Assembly: GCF_002086455.1 (NCBI RefSeq) | Contig: NZ_MVHC01000009.1 | Location: 97,899 to 161,898 of the forward strand | From: Mycolicibacter algericus DSM 45454 | GTDB lineage: Bacteria; Actinomycetota; Actinomycetes; Mycobacteriales; Mycobacteriaceae | Direction: 5' to 3' | Length of the DNA stretch: 64,000 nucleotides | In this document: positions 49,897-60,100 of the stretch, piece by piece | Layout of the letters: the number at the start of each line of letters is the position of its first letter | How positions within the stretch are numbered: the first letter of the stretch is position 1 | The notes under the pieces: generated by a model | Seen by the model: the letters and a program-made list of their open reading frames with translations, nothing else | The model's database searches: none | What the model was told of the DNA's origin: nothing | Made by a program: the position numbers and the translations under genes

Positions 49897-51228
49897 ATGG
49901 GTCGTCTTTTCGGCACCGACGGTGTTCGCGGGGTCGCCAACCGCGAACTGACCGCAGAACTCGCCGTTGCCCTGGGCAGTGCGGCCGCACAGCGGCTGTC
50001 CACCGGCACCGAGCGCCGGGTGGCCGTCGTCGGTCGTGACCCGCGGGCCAGTGGCGAGATGCTGGAGGCCGCGGTCATCGCCGGGCTGACCAGCCAGGGG
50101 GTCGACGCGCTGCGGGCCGGCGTGCTGCCCACGCCGGCGGTGGCCTATCTGACCGGCGCTTATGAAGCCGACTTCGGGGTGATGATCTCGGCGTCGCACA
50201 ATCCGATGCCCGACAACGGCATCAAGTTCTTCGGCCCGGGCGGCCACAAACTCGACGACGCCACCGAGGACCAGATCGAGGATCTGGTCGCCGCCGGGCC
50301 GGGGTTGCGACCGGTCGGCGCCGGGCTGGGCCGGGTGGTGGACGCCAAGGACGCCTTGGACTGCTACCTGCGCCACCTCGGCGAATCCAACCGGGCCCGG
50401 CTCGACGGACTGACCGTCGTGGTGGACTGCGCCCACGGCGCGGCGTTCCAGGCGGGACCGCGGGCCTACCGGGCCGCCGGTGCCACCGTGATCGCCATCA
50501 ACGCCGATCCCGACGGGCTCAACATCAACGAGGACTGCGGTTCGACGCACCTGGAACCGCTGCGTGCCGCGGTGCTCGCCCACGGCGCCGACCTGGGCCT
50601 GGCCCATGACGGCGACGCCGACCGGTGCCTGGCCGTCGACGCGGCCGGCAATGTGGTCGACGGTGACGCCATCATGGTGGTGCTGGCGCTGGCCATGCGG
50701 GATGCCGGCGAACTGGCCGGCGACACCCTGGTGGCCACCGTCATGAGCAACCTCGGGTTGCATCTGGCGATGCGCGAGGCGGGCATCGACGTGCAGACCA
50801 CCGACGTCGGCGACCGCTACGTGCTCGAGCAACTACGGGCCGGCGGCTTCACCCTCGGCGGTGAGCAGTCCGGCCACATCGTGCTTCCGCAGCTGGCCAC
50901 CACCGGCGACGGCATCATCACCGGCCTGCGCCTGATGGCGCGGATGGCCCAGACCGGCACCCCGCTGGCCGGATTGGCCTCGGCGATGCGCACGCTGCCG
51001 CAGGTGCTGATCAACGTCGAGGTCGCCGACAAAGCCGATGCGGTGAGCCGCCTGGCGGTGCGCACCGCGGTGCAGCGCGCCGAGCAGGAGCTCGGCGTCA
51101 CCGGCCGAATCCTGTTGCGGCCCTCCGGAACCGAGCAGCTCGTCCGGGTGATGGTGGAAGCCGCCGATGAGGAGACCGCGCACCAGATCGCGGTCAGCGT
51201 CGCCGAAACGGTCCGCGCCGGACACTGA
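49897..51228 (+). CDS. glmM: phosphoglucosamine mutase
   Basis: GlmM converts glucosamine-6-phosphate to glucosamine-1-phosphate for UDP-GlcNAc and peptidoglycan. The 443-aa product has [14 protein letters not shown] at the N-terminus, the phospho-Ser loop [13 protein letters not shown] (Ser about 100), the metal loop [14 protein letters not shown], the sugar loop GGEQSGH and the phosphate-binding [12 protein letters not shown]. It corresponds to mrsA (Rv3441c) and follows rplM-rpsI as in M. tuberculosis. Confidence 0.97.
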   Translation: MGRLFGTDGVRGVANRELTAELAVALGSAAAQRLSTGTERRVAVVGRDPRASGEMLEAAVIAGLTSQGVDALRAGVLPTPAVAYLTGAYEADFGVMISASHNPMPDNGIKFFGPGGHKLDDATEDQIEDLVAAGPGLRPVGAGLGRVVDAKDALDCYLRHLGESNRARLDGLTVVVDCAHGAAFQAGPRAYRAAGATVIAINADPDGLNINEDCGSTHLEPLRAAVLAHGADLGLAHDGDADRCLAVDAAGNVVDGDAIMVVLALAMRDAGELAGDTLVATVMSNLGLHLAMREAGIDVQTTDVGDRYVLEQLRAGGFTLGGEQSGHIVLPQLATTGDGIITGLRLMARMAQTGTPLAGLASAMRTLPQVLINVEVADKADAVSRLAVRTAVQRAEQELGVTGRILLRPSGTEQLVRVMVEAADEETAHQIAVSVAETVRAGH

Positions 51229-51276
51229 ATCCCGCGCTGAGGGAACCGGGCGAGCTTCGGCGCCGTCATATCCCTT

Positions 51277-51579
51277 ATGGGACGACAACAGCTGTATCTC
51301 GATGCCGCCGCGCTGCGCTGCGTGGCGGACTGCTTGGACGACACGGCGGCAGCGATCGACGTTGCCGTCCGAATCCGGTTGGGCGGGCTGGTATTCGACG
51401 GTAGCGCCGCCGGACGTGATCATGTCGGCGCGGGGGAGGCGCTGCGGCGTGCGCTAGACGCCTGGGTGCCGGAGATGACGCGCTGGTCGCGCGCGGGCGC
51501 CGAGATCGCCGCGGCATTGCGAGCCGGGCTGGCGCGTTACGGGGCCGCCGAATCGTTTGCGGCCGATCGGATCGGTTGA
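51277..51579 (+). CDS. small helical protein, possible type VII secretion-related (Rv3440c-like)
   Basis: The 100-aa product is not from a characterised family. It begins LYLDAAALRCVADCLDDTAA, has a turn FDGSAAGRDHV near the middle, then a second helical stretch (ALRRALDAWVPEMTRWSRAG). This two-helix layout with a glycine turn and Ala-rich helices resembles EspC-like or other type VII targets. It lies 2 bp before a WXG-containing gene and close to ESX-4. Position matches Rv3440c. The secretion role is inferred. Confidence 0.75.
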   Translation: MGRQQLYLDAAALRCVADCLDDTAAAIDVAVRIRLGGLVFDGSAAGRDHVGAGEALRRALDAWVPEMTRWSRAGAEIAAALRAGLARYGAAESFAADRIG

Positions 51580-51580
51580 G

Positions 51581-52948
51581 GTGGCGCCGCGATACGACGT
51601 GGCCGCGCGGCTGGCCGAGGGCCGAGAAGCGGTGGCCCACACGCAGGCCTACGTGTCGGCGTGTCATCGGCGCGGTTATGGCCATCCCGATCTCACCGGC
51701 TACGACGGGCAGCTCGCCGACCGCTACGACAGCGAGGCCGGCCTGGATCTGTGGCGCCTGGACGCCGACTGCGCCGCACTGGCGGCGTTGGCCGGCGCTG
51801 CCGAGGACGCCCTGCGCCGGCAGCGCGGGCAACTCGATGCCCTGGCGGCGGCCTGGCGGGGCCCCGGTGCCGACGCGGCCGTCGAGTTTGTACGCCGGCA
51901 CTGTGAGTCCGGGGCGCAGCTGACGGCGCGGTTGCGCGCGGCCGCCACCGGATGCGAGGTATTGCGTGACGAGCTGTGGCGGCTGGTCGACACCAAGGTG
52001 GCGGCGGTGACCGCCGTCGACGACCGAGCGGGCGCGCACCGGCCGACCTGGCTGGCGGCAGCACACGCGGTGAACGCCGGCTCTGGCGATGAGCACGCCG
52101 CCGAAGTCATCGACAAACAGGTGATCCCCTACGTGGACAACGACGTTCGGGGTGAGTGGGCGACGGCCGTGCAGTCGGCGCGCGACGGGGTGGCGGGCGC
52201 CTACCGGGCGGCGGCGGGGTCGGCCGACCCGGCGCCGGGGACGGTTTTCGCGGTACCCGGTGATCTCGGTCCGGTCGTGTCACCCGATCACCCGACCGGT
52301 GCTGCGCCGGTCGCCGCGGCGACCGCGGCCCCCGTCGCAGCGGAGATCGTGCCGGCGGCGGATGTCGCACCGGCGGGTGTCCCGGCGGCCCCGGGCGCGA
52401 GGCAGGACGCCGCCGTCCCGGAACCCGCCGCGGCACCCGATGACCTGCCTGCCGATCCAGGACTGCCGGCCGGTCTCGGCCTACCCGGTGATCTGGGGTT
52501 GCCGACCGGCGGGCTGCCCACCGGCGGTGGCGGTGGTCTCGGCGGGCTCGGCGGGTTGGGCGGATTGATTCCCCGGCTGGCCGACGCGTTCGGTGACCCC
52601 GGATCCGCCGACGGGTTCGGCGATCCGTTCGAGGACCCCGCAGCAACCGACGACCGCGACCCTGATGACCACGATGACCCCGAGCCCGCTGACTCCGAAG
52701 GTGAGCCGCCGGACGAGCCCGGCGACGAGGCCGCTGTCGAGGAGGCCGCCGCCGAGGATGCTGTTGCACCGACCGAATCGGAATCCGCGCCGTCGGACCC
52801 GGAAATTCAGGCCGGCGCTCAAGCCGAGCCCGCGGCCGAAACCACCGAAGCCGACGACTCCGGTCAGGCTCCCGGGCCCTTTGCCGACGGCACACCGAAG
52901 ACGCCGTGCGAGGTCGCCGCCGAGGAATTGCCCCAGGTCGGACAGTGA
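51581..52948 (+). CDS. Ala/Pro/Asp-rich protein with N-terminal WXG-like helical domain (Rv3439c-like)
   Basis: The 455-aa product has two parts. Residues 1-215 or so are mostly helical and contain ALAAAWRGPGADAAVEFVRR, a WXG-type turn at about residues 92-94. The rest is low-complexity: Ala/Pro-rich, then Gly-rich (GGGGGLGGLGGLGGL), then very acidic (Asp/Glu/Pro), ending CEVAAEELPQVGQ. The architecture is like large ESX substrates (WXG/PE-PPE-like head, disordered tail). GTG 51581 is chosen because it follows the upstream stop by one base. The function is unknown; secretion is inference. Confidence 0.8.
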   Translation: MAPRYDVAARLAEGREAVAHTQAYVSACHRRGYGHPDLTGYDGQLADRYDSEAGLDLWRLDADCAALAALAGAAEDALRRQRGQLDALAAAWRGPGADAAVEFVRRHCESGAQLTARLRAAATGCEVLRDELWRLVDTKVAAVTAVDDRAGAHRPTWLAAAHAVNAGSGDEHAAEVIDKQVIPYVDNDVRGEWATAVQSARDGVAGAYRAAAGSADPAPGTVFAVPGDLGPVVSPDHPTGAAPVAAATAAPVAAEIVPAADVAPAGVPAAPGARQDAAVPEPAAAPDDLPADPGLPAGLGLPGDLGLPTGGLPTGGGGGLGGLGGLGGLIPRLADAFGDPGSADGFGDPFEDPAATDDRDPDDHDDPEPADSEGEPPDEPGDEAAVEEAAAEDAVAPTESESAPSDPEIQAGAQAEPAAETTEADDSGQAPGPFADGTPKTPCEVAAEELPQVGQ

Positions 52949-53014
52949 CCGGCCACACCGCATCAGCATGCTTCACTGGTCGCATCTTGATGCGCCTGTG
53001 CGTATGATCGGGTC

Positions 53015-53242
53015 GTGCGGACCACCGTGGTGATCGACAGCGATGTGGCAGCCGAGGTGACACGGCTCCGCGGGCAAGGCATGGGTGTCAGCGAGGCGCT
53101 GAATCTGCTCGCCCGTCGCGGCATGGCCGCGCAGACCAGTGCGCCCGGAACCCGGTACCGGCATCGCACGGCGCACATCGGCCTGAAGGTCGACGTCTCC
53201 AACGTGGCCGACGTACTGGATCTCCTTGACGACGACCGGTGA
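53015..53242 (+). CDS. VapB-type antitoxin (ribbon-helix-helix)
   Basis: The 75-aa product starts MRTTVVIDSDVAAEVTRLRG and GVSEALNLLARRG, a ribbon-helix-helix DNA-binding domain, with a C-terminal toxin-binding tail ending DLLDDDR. It is located 6 bp before a PIN-domain toxin gene. A -10-like TATGAT (53003-53008) lies seven bases before GTG 53015, so the transcript may be leaderless. The antitoxin should bind its own promoter and block VapC. Confidence 0.88.
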   Translation: MRTTVVIDSDVAAEVTRLRGQGMGVSEALNLLARRGMAAQTSAPGTRYRHRTAHIGLKVDVSNVADVLDLLDDDR

Positions 53243-53248
53243 GCTGCG

Positions 53249-53680
53249 GTGCTCCTAGACGCGAATCTGCTGCTGTACGCCGTCGACGCAGACAGCAAGC
53301 ACAACCCGGTGGCTGCGGCGTGGCTGGAGGAAACACTCAACGGTGACAACCGGATTGGCCTGCCGTGGCAGACGATCGGCGCATTCCTGCGGATCATCAC
53401 CCACCCGAGGGTCACCGAGAATCCACTGCCACCGTCCGAGGCCTGGAGCTACGTCGCGGACTGGCTGGCCGTTCCCGTGGTGTGGATCCCGCCCGCCACC
53501 GAGGCCACCGCCCGGGTCTACGCCGGAATCTGTGCCCAGGCCGATGTGGCGGGCAACCTGGTGCCCGATGCGCAACTGGCCGCCTTGGCGATCGAGCACG
53601 GTGTCGAGCTCGCCTCGGCCGATTCGGACTTTCAGCGATTCCCGGGATTGCGCTGGTTCAACCCGCTGACCTCGCAGTAG
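53249..53680 (+). CDS. VapC-type PIN-domain ribonuclease toxin
   Basis: VapC toxins are Mg-dependent endoribonucleases that cut tRNA or rRNA. The 143-aa product starts MLLDANLLLYAVDADSKHNP with the first catalytic Asp, contains IGAFLRIITHPRV, and ends with PDAQLAALAIEHGVELASAD and DFQRFPGLRWFNP, the remaining acidic residues. GTG 53249 follows the antitoxin stop by 6 bp. The target RNA is not predictable from sequence. Confidence 0.9.
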   Translation: MLLDANLLLYAVDADSKHNPVAAAWLEETLNGDNRIGLPWQTIGAFLRIITHPRVTENPLPPSEAWSYVADWLAVPVVWIPPATEATARVYAGICAQADVAGNLVPDAQLAALAIEHGVELASADSDFQRFPGLRWFNPLTSQ

Positions 53681-53696
53681 GGCCGACCCCCGCACC

Positions 53697-55520
53697 TCAC
53701 CCCTGGCGCGAGCCCCAGGTCTGCAGCGCCGAAACGATCTTGGCCGCGGCCTCCAGTTGCTCCAGCGACAGCTCCTCGGTCGGGGTGCGCCACTGCGCGA
53801 CTACCGCGAGTGCGCCGTCGATGAACAGCTGGCGGGTCTGGCCGCGCTGGATCTTGCCGCTGGAGGTGGTGGGCATCGACACGTGGTGCACCAGGACCAC
53901 GGCGTCGGCCGCGATGCCGTGGTGGGTGGCGACGGCGGTGCGGATCTTGTCGATGACGGCGTCGAAGTCGGTTTCACCGATCTGGCCGCTGTCCACCTCG
54001 TGCACCACGACCAGTTGCTCGATGCCTCCCGGGGGCGCGTCGGTGGCGAACGCCGCGCCCCGGCCGGACACCAGTACCGGGTCGCATTGCTGCACGGTGA
54101 ACTCGATGTCGTTGGGGTAGTACCGGTGCCCGTCGACGACGATCAGATCCTTGCAGCGTCCGGTGGTGAAAAGTTCACCGGCGCAGAGGAACCCGTAGTC
54201 CCCGGTGCGCAGGAACGGTCCGCGGGCCGGGTCGCCCGGCGCGGCCAGCCGTGCTCCGAACGTCGCGGCGGTCTCCTCGGGACGCTGCCAGTAACCGAGA
54301 GCGACATTGGGGCCGGCGACCCAGATCTCGCCGACCTCGTCGGGGCCGCACGGCTGGTGGGTCACCGGGTCGACGATGGCGACGTCGGTTTGGCGCGGCT
54401 GACCGCAACCCACGAACGTTGCGGCGGCAGGGTCGTCGGGTGCGATGTCGACGATGCGGTCCTGCTCCAACGCGACACGGTCGAGGTAGCGCACTCCCGG
54501 CATCCCGGTGGCGGATCCGGCCGACACGCACAGGGTGGCCTCGGCCAGCCCGTACACCGGGTAACACGACGAAATCTGGAAACCTGCCGGTGCGAAGGCA
54601 TCGGCGAACGCCGCCAGCGAGGTGGCGCGCACCGCTTCGGCGCCGTTCATGGCCACCGTCATGCAGGAAAGATCAAGGGCGGCACGCTCTTCGGGCGTGC
54701 TGGTCTCCACGCACCGGTCGTAGGCGAAGTTGGGTGCCGCGGTGATCACGCCGCGATGCGCCGACACCAGTTCCAGCCAGCGCATCGGGCGTTTGATGAA
54801 CGCGGTCGGCGACATCAGCGCGGTGCTGGCCCCGATGTAGACCATGGACAGGATCCCGCCGATCAACCCCAGGTCGTGGTGCGGCGGCAGCCAGAACACG
54901 CCCCTGTCGTTCTCGTCGCCGTTCCACGCCTGCCGGATGGCGTCGACGTTGTGCAGGACGTTGCCGTGGCTGAGCAGCACACCCTTGGGTGAGCGGGTCG
55001 AGCCGGAGGTGTACTGGATGGCGGCCGGCGAGTCGGTGCCGATGGCCGGGGGCACCCAGGCGCCCGGGTCGGCGCCGGCATCGGTGAAGAACCAGTGTTC
55101 CGGTTCGCCCGGGATCCCGGCGACCGCGGACCGGGTGGCCTGCTGAGTCTCACCGGCGGTGAGGGCGAACCGGGCCTGGGCGTCTGGAACCACCACCTGC
55201 AGGCGCGGCGCAAGCTTCTGATGCACCGGCACGGCCACCGCCCCGGCGTAGAGGCAGCCGAAGAATCCGGCGATGAAGTCCAGACCGGGTCGCACCAGTA
55301 CCAGGACCCGCTCCCCGGCGACATCATGGCGCTGCAGGTTGGCCGCGATCGCGCGGGCGCGCAGGTCCAGTTCGCGGAAGCTCAGCTCACTGCGGCCCTC
55401 GTCGTCGCCGTTGTAGGAGAAGCTGAACGCCACCTTGTCGCCGAATCGTTCGGCTTGGCGTTGCAGCAGCTCAACCAGGGTTTCTGCGATGGGTGTCGTG
55501 ACCGTGGGCGTGAAGTCCAT
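53697..55520 (-). CDS. fatty acyl-AMP ligase (FAAL, FadD family)
   Basis: FAALs activate fatty acids as acyl-adenylates for loading on polyketide synthases or acyl carrier proteins. The 607-aa product has the AMP-binding P-loop YTSGSTRSPKGVLLSH, FWLPPHHDLGLIGGIL, NGAEAVR typical of FAAL rather than FACL, LRTGDYGFLCAGELF, GRCKDLIVVDGHRYYPNDIE and the C-terminal Lys motif SSGKIQRGQTR. No polyketide synthase, ACP or transporter gene lies within the window, so its pathway is open. Start ATG 55520. Confidence 0.93.
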   Translation of the reverse strand: MDFTPTVTTPIAETLVELLQRQAERFGDKVAFSFSYNGDDEGRSELSFRELDLRARAIAANLQRHDVAGERVLVLVRPGLDFIAGFFGCLYAGAVAVPVHQKLAPRLQVVVPDAQARFALTAGETQQATRSAVAGIPGEPEHWFFTDAGADPGAWVPPAIGTDSPAAIQYTSGSTRSPKGVLLSHGNVLHNVDAIRQAWNGDENDRGVFWLPPHHDLGLIGGILSMVYIGASTALMSPTAFIKRPMRWLELVSAHRGVITAAPNFAYDRCVETSTPEERAALDLSCMTVAMNGAEAVRATSLAAFADAFAPAGFQISSCYPVYGLAEATLCVSAGSATGMPGVRYLDRVALEQDRIVDIAPDDPAAATFVGCGQPRQTDVAIVDPVTHQPCGPDEVGEIWVAGPNVALGYWQRPEETAATFGARLAAPGDPARGPFLRTGDYGFLCAGELFTTGRCKDLIVVDGHRYYPNDIEFTVQQCDPVLVSGRGAAFATDAPPGGIEQLVVVHEVDSGQIGETDFDAVIDKIRTAVATHHGIAADAVVLVHHVSMPTTSSGKIQRGQTRQLFIDGALAVVAQWRTPTEELSLEQLEAAAKIVSALQTWGSRQG

Positions 55521-55906
55521 GGCCCCATCTTGGCCCGCGAGGTGGTCTGCGCCACATTCGGCCCCCTATGAGGCCCTGGAATCGGCGCGCAGCAGCCTTC
55601 GATCCGGTTGCTGGCGCGTGCTGCGTCACGGGCTGGTCGGTGCAAGGCGGCCCTGGCGGCGCCGCTCATTTCACCGTGCGAAAAGTCAGCGTATCTAGCA
55701 CATTCCCAGGTATCAACTCGGTTTGAGCAGCAGTGATCAGGGCGTATAAGACGACAAGTTTGGAAAAGGTGCTTGAATTTAAGTGTACTCACAGGTAGGG
55801 TCCTGCATCACAACGGCATAACAGTGAGAAATCAGCAATATCACGGGACCGGTGACTGCTGGTCATGATGGTTGCTGAGGGCAGTACCGACACAAAGGAG
55901 ACGGCT
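55521..55906 (+). promoter_or_regulatory. porin-PGRS promoter region
   Basis: This 386-bp gap is less GC-rich than its surroundings in 55690-55840. TTGAAT (55773-55778) and TAGGGT (55796-55801) are spaced by 17 bases, a good promoter for the plus-strand porin gene, leaving about 100 bases of 5' leader. AAAGGAG (55894-55900) is the ribosome-binding site. No gene is supported in the gap. Confidence 0.5.
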
Positions 55907-57103
55907 GTGCAGCAAGCCCTTCGCCCCTACGTCACCGCGGGGATCGCCCTGGTGGGTTCCGGGCTGATTTCGGTCACCCCCGCAGTGGCACCGATGCCCG
56001 GCATCTCCACCATCCGGGATGTGGCGCTCACCGGTGCGTTTGACGATTTCCTCCAGCCGTGGATCGACCAGTACAACACCGCGGCCGCCAACGCCCAGTT
56101 GTTGATCAACAACTTCGCCTTGGCCCCGTTCGTCGGCTATCAGCAACAGATCGCCAACCAGGGCGATCTGTGGAGTCAGGCGATCAACGACCCGTCGACC
56201 ATCCCCGATGTGACCAACCAGCTGCAGGAGGACGCCAAATCCGCCGCGGATGCGTACTCGTTGTGGAATGCGGGTCCCCTCGGCTTCCTGACCCCCGGTG
56301 ACCCGGTCACCGAAATGGTCACCGACCACACTCTCAGCGGCGAAGCGAACCTCGACCTGACCGGTGAGACCATCAGCACCCTGGGCCACAAGCTGCTGAT
56401 GGGCTTCCTGCCGGCGATGCTGCCCGCCGACCTCGACCCCGAGACGGTCACGCCGATCCTGAACTTCCTGGCCTCCCCGCTGAGCGGTCTCATCATGGGC
56501 GCGCTGGGCCCGTCGTTGAGTCCGTGGGTCGCGCTGATGAACAGCATCTCCGACGGCGACGGCCTCAACGAGATCATGGCCAACATGGTCGGCGCCTACT
56601 TCAACGGCGCCACCCTCAACCTGGACTTCTTGATCCCGATCGTCGAGCAGACCGGCCTGCTGCCGGAAGGCACCAACATTTACCACATCGATCTGGCGCT
56701 GGGCGGGTTGTTCACACCCGGGGTGGTGGCCTCGGCGCCCAACCTGGTGCCGGGCACCGGGGTGGAGTTGGCCGCTCCGGGCGGCTCGATCTTCAACAGC
56801 ATTGGCCTGGACCTCGACGCCAATGTGCTGGGGGCGTCGCTGCCCGCGGTGGTCCCCGCCCACGCGGTCGGCCCGATCGGAGCCTGGGAAGGCTGGATGC
56901 AGGCGATGGGAGCGGTGCTCGGATCGGGCTGGAGCGGCAAGAGCAATCCCCAGGATGCGGTAGCTCCGCTGACTGGTTTCCAGCTCCCGCAGATTCCCGA
57001 CGACCTCTTCGACGACGGTGGCGCAGCCGCCGGCGCGTCGGACGCCGCCTCACCCGACATGCTGCAAGACCTGCTGGACCTGTTCATCGGAGCCGGAGGC
57101 TGA
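55907..57103 (+). CDS. GjpA-family outer membrane porin-like exported protein
   Basis: The 398-aa product has a signal peptide (ALRPYVTAGIALVGSGLISV, cleaved near PAVA) and a mature region with WIDQYNTAAANAQLLINNF, GEANLDLTGETISTL, GALGPSLSPWVALMN and IFNSIGLDLDAN. This is the pattern of the family named after the Gordonia porin GjpA, known in mycobacteria as exported proteins; pore activity is not shown by sequence. GTG 55907 lies six bases after AAAGGAG. The second PGRS gene begins 86 bp downstream on the same strand, so the two are probably co-transcribed. Confidence 0.82.
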   Translation: MQQALRPYVTAGIALVGSGLISVTPAVAPMPGISTIRDVALTGAFDDFLQPWIDQYNTAAANAQLLINNFALAPFVGYQQQIANQGDLWSQAINDPSTIPDVTNQLQEDAKSAADAYSLWNAGPLGFLTPGDPVTEMVTDHTLSGEANLDLTGETISTLGHKLLMGFLPAMLPADLDPETVTPILNFLASPLSGLIMGALGPSLSPWVALMNSISDGDGLNEIMANMVGAYFNGATLNLDFLIPIVEQTGLLPEGTNIYHIDLALGGLFTPGVVASAPNLVPGTGVELAAPGGSIFNSIGLDLDANVLGASLPAVVPAHAVGPIGAWEGWMQAMGAVLGSGWSGKSNPQDAVAPLTGFQLPQIPDDLFDDGGAAAGASDAASPDMLQDLLDLFIGAGG

Positions 57104-57189
57104 CGCCGGCGCGCCCGCTTTACCGGTAATCGCCCAGACAACTTTCACCACAGCTCGACAGAGCCGCTTCACAGGAGAGGTGTTCGCAA

Positions 57190-60100
57190 ATGAGTCGTCG
57201 TCACAGCAGCCAGGCTGGTAACACCGGATCGCGCTACCGCAAGCGGGTGGCAGGCGCCACCAGTTCGGTGGGTGCGTTCCTGGCTTTCGGGATGGCCCCG
57301 TTGGCTGCGGCACCGGCCGCCCACGCCGATGTCGATTTCCTCGGTGATCTGCTCGGTGATCTGGCGTCCTCATGGTCGGTCGCCGATCCCGGTGACGCCG
57401 CGGCAACGTGGGACCTCGACGCATTGTTCGGCGCCGCCGATCCGGGCAGCGCAGCCGACGACCCGTTCTCGTGGACGGCGATCATGGACCAGTGGTTCTA
57501 CGAGCCACTGCACGCCGGCGTCCAGGCCTGGATCACCAGCGACTTCGGCGAGATGGTCAACAACTCGATCAACTCGATGTTCGGGCTTTACCTGATCGGC
57601 AATGGTGTCGACGGAACCGCCCTGAACCCCGACGGTGGGGACGGTGGCTTGCTGTTCGGCGACGGCGGCGCCGGCTGGAACAGCGATGCGGCCGGCGTCG
57701 ACGGTGGCGATGGCGGCGACGCCCTCGGCATCCTCGGCAACGGTGGCGCCGGCGGCGCCGGCGGTGCCGGCGCGGACGGCGGCGCAGGCGGCACCGGCTC
57801 CTGGTGGATGGGCCATGGTGGCGCCGGTGGTGCCGGTGGCGCCGCCCTGGCGCCCGGGCTCAGCGGCGGTGACGGCGGCGACGGCGGTGCGTCGGTCGCT
57901 TGGTTCTTTGGCAATGGTGGCGCGGGCGGAGCCGGCGGGGCCGGCGGCAACGGCGTCGCGGGCACCTTCGCCAACGGCGGCACCGGCAACGGCGGTGCGG
58001 GTGGTTCCGGCGGCGACGGCGGAACCGGTGGCCGCAGTGGTTACGCCTGGGGTAACGGCGGCGCCGGCGGCCAGGCCGGTGTGGGCGGCAACGGCGGCGC
58101 GGGCGCCACCGGCACTGCCGCCAACCCGAATGGCGGCAACGGTGGTAGCGCCGGCTCGGGCGGCAGCGGCGGCGTGGGCGGTATCAAGTTCGACGGCTCC
58201 CTCGGCGCCGCCGGTCAGGACGCCGACGGCGGCAACGGCGGCGCCGGCGGCACCGGTGGCGACGCATACCAGGACGCCAGCGGCTTCCTTGGCAATGGCG
58301 GCAGGGGTGGTACCGGCGGTGCCGGCGGGTCCGGGGTCGATGGCGGTGATGGCGGCGCCGGCGGAAACGGTGGGGCCGGTATCAACGGCGGTGCGGGCGG
58401 CAACGGCGCGCTTGGCGGTGCCGGGGTACTGACTGGCGGGAACGGCGGCGCGGGCGGTACCGGCGGCGACGCCGCGGGTAGCGCGACCAGCGCGGGAGTT
58501 GCCGGTAACGGCGGCACCGGCGGTCAGGGCGGAGCAAGCGACACCGGAACCGCCGGCAACGGTGGGGCCGGCGGGCACGGCGGCAACGGGGCCACCGGCG
58601 ACGACACCATCCAGACCACCGGCGGTAACGGCGGCACCGGTGGCCGGGCTGGCAACGCCACGAGCGGAAGCGGTGGCGAAGCCGGTAACGGTGGCGATGG
58701 TGGCACCGGCACCTTCAAGGGCGGCAACGGCGGAACCGGCGGCGTCGGCTCCGCGGGGCCCCTCGGCGGCGGTGACGGCGGCGACGGCGGTGCCGGTGGC
58801 GACGCGACCGGCTGGGTCGATGCCACCGGCAGCACCGGGGTGGCGCCCGGAACCGTCTACAGCCAGGGCGGCAACGGTGGTACCGGCGGGGCCAGCGCCG
58901 GCCCGAGCGCCTCACTCACCGGTGACAGCTCCGATACTCCCACCGGCGGCAATGGCGGCGACGGCGGTAACGGCGCCGAGGACGGCATCAGTATCGGCGG
59001 CAACGGTGGTGCCGGCGGTCAGGGCGCCCGCGGAGCCGGTGCGGCGCCCGGCGGCAATGGCGGCAATGGCGGCAACGGCGGCAACGGCACCTACATCGGC
59101 GGCAACGGCGGTGCGGGTGGTAACGCCAACAGCGGCGGTAGCACACCCGGCGGTGACGGCGGCGACGGCGGCAATGGCGGTGCCAGCGCCGGCGCCACCA
59201 GTGGCACCCTCACCAACACCCACGCCGGCGACGGCGGCAGGGGCGGTAATGGCGGCAACGGCACGGCCGACGCCGCCCCGGGCAACGCCGGCAACGGCGG
59301 CAACGGCGGAGCCGGGCACGGTATCGCCGACGGCGGTAACGGCGGTAACGGCGGTAACGGCGGCAGCGGCGATCAGAGCTTCGGCGCCAATGGCGTCTCC
59401 GGTGTTGCCAGGGGTGTGGCCGGTGCTGACGGCGGCAACGGCTCGACCGGCGGAATCGGCGGTAACGGCGGTAACGGCGGCTCGGCCGAGAACGGAAATG
59501 CCGGGAATGCCGGCAACGGTGGCAACGGAGGTAACGGTGGCATCGGCGGCACCGGAGGAGCCGGCGGCACCGACCCGACCACTGGTCTCGGGCAGGCCGG
59601 TGGAAACGGCGGCGATGGCGGCGCGGGCGGTGCCGGGGGCACGGCCGGGCAGGCTGGCGAGGCCACCGGCAGCGGCAACGACGGTTCGGCCGGCGCCGAC
59701 GGGAGCCAGGGCAACGGCGGCAAGGGCGGCAACGGCGGCGCCGGCGGTGCCGGGGCGGCCGGCACCGACGGCTCGAGCTCTGCGACCGGCACCGGCGGTG
59801 ACGGCACCGGCGGTGGTAAGGGCGGCGTCGGCGGCAACGCCGGCAACGGCGGCACGGGCTACGTCGGAGGCGTCGGGGGCACCGGCGGCGCCGGCGGCGT
59901 CGGCGGGGCCGGCGGGGCCGGAGGTGATGGCGGAACCAACGCGAGCGGTGTCGGCCAGGCGGCCGGCGACGGTGGCGACGGAGGCGTCGGCGGCGCGGCC
60001 GGCAGCGGAGGCACCGGCGGTGCGAGCACCGGCGGCGGCCCAGACGGTGCGGATGGTTCGGACGGCACCGGTGGAGCCGGGGGCGTCGGTGGAGCCGGCG

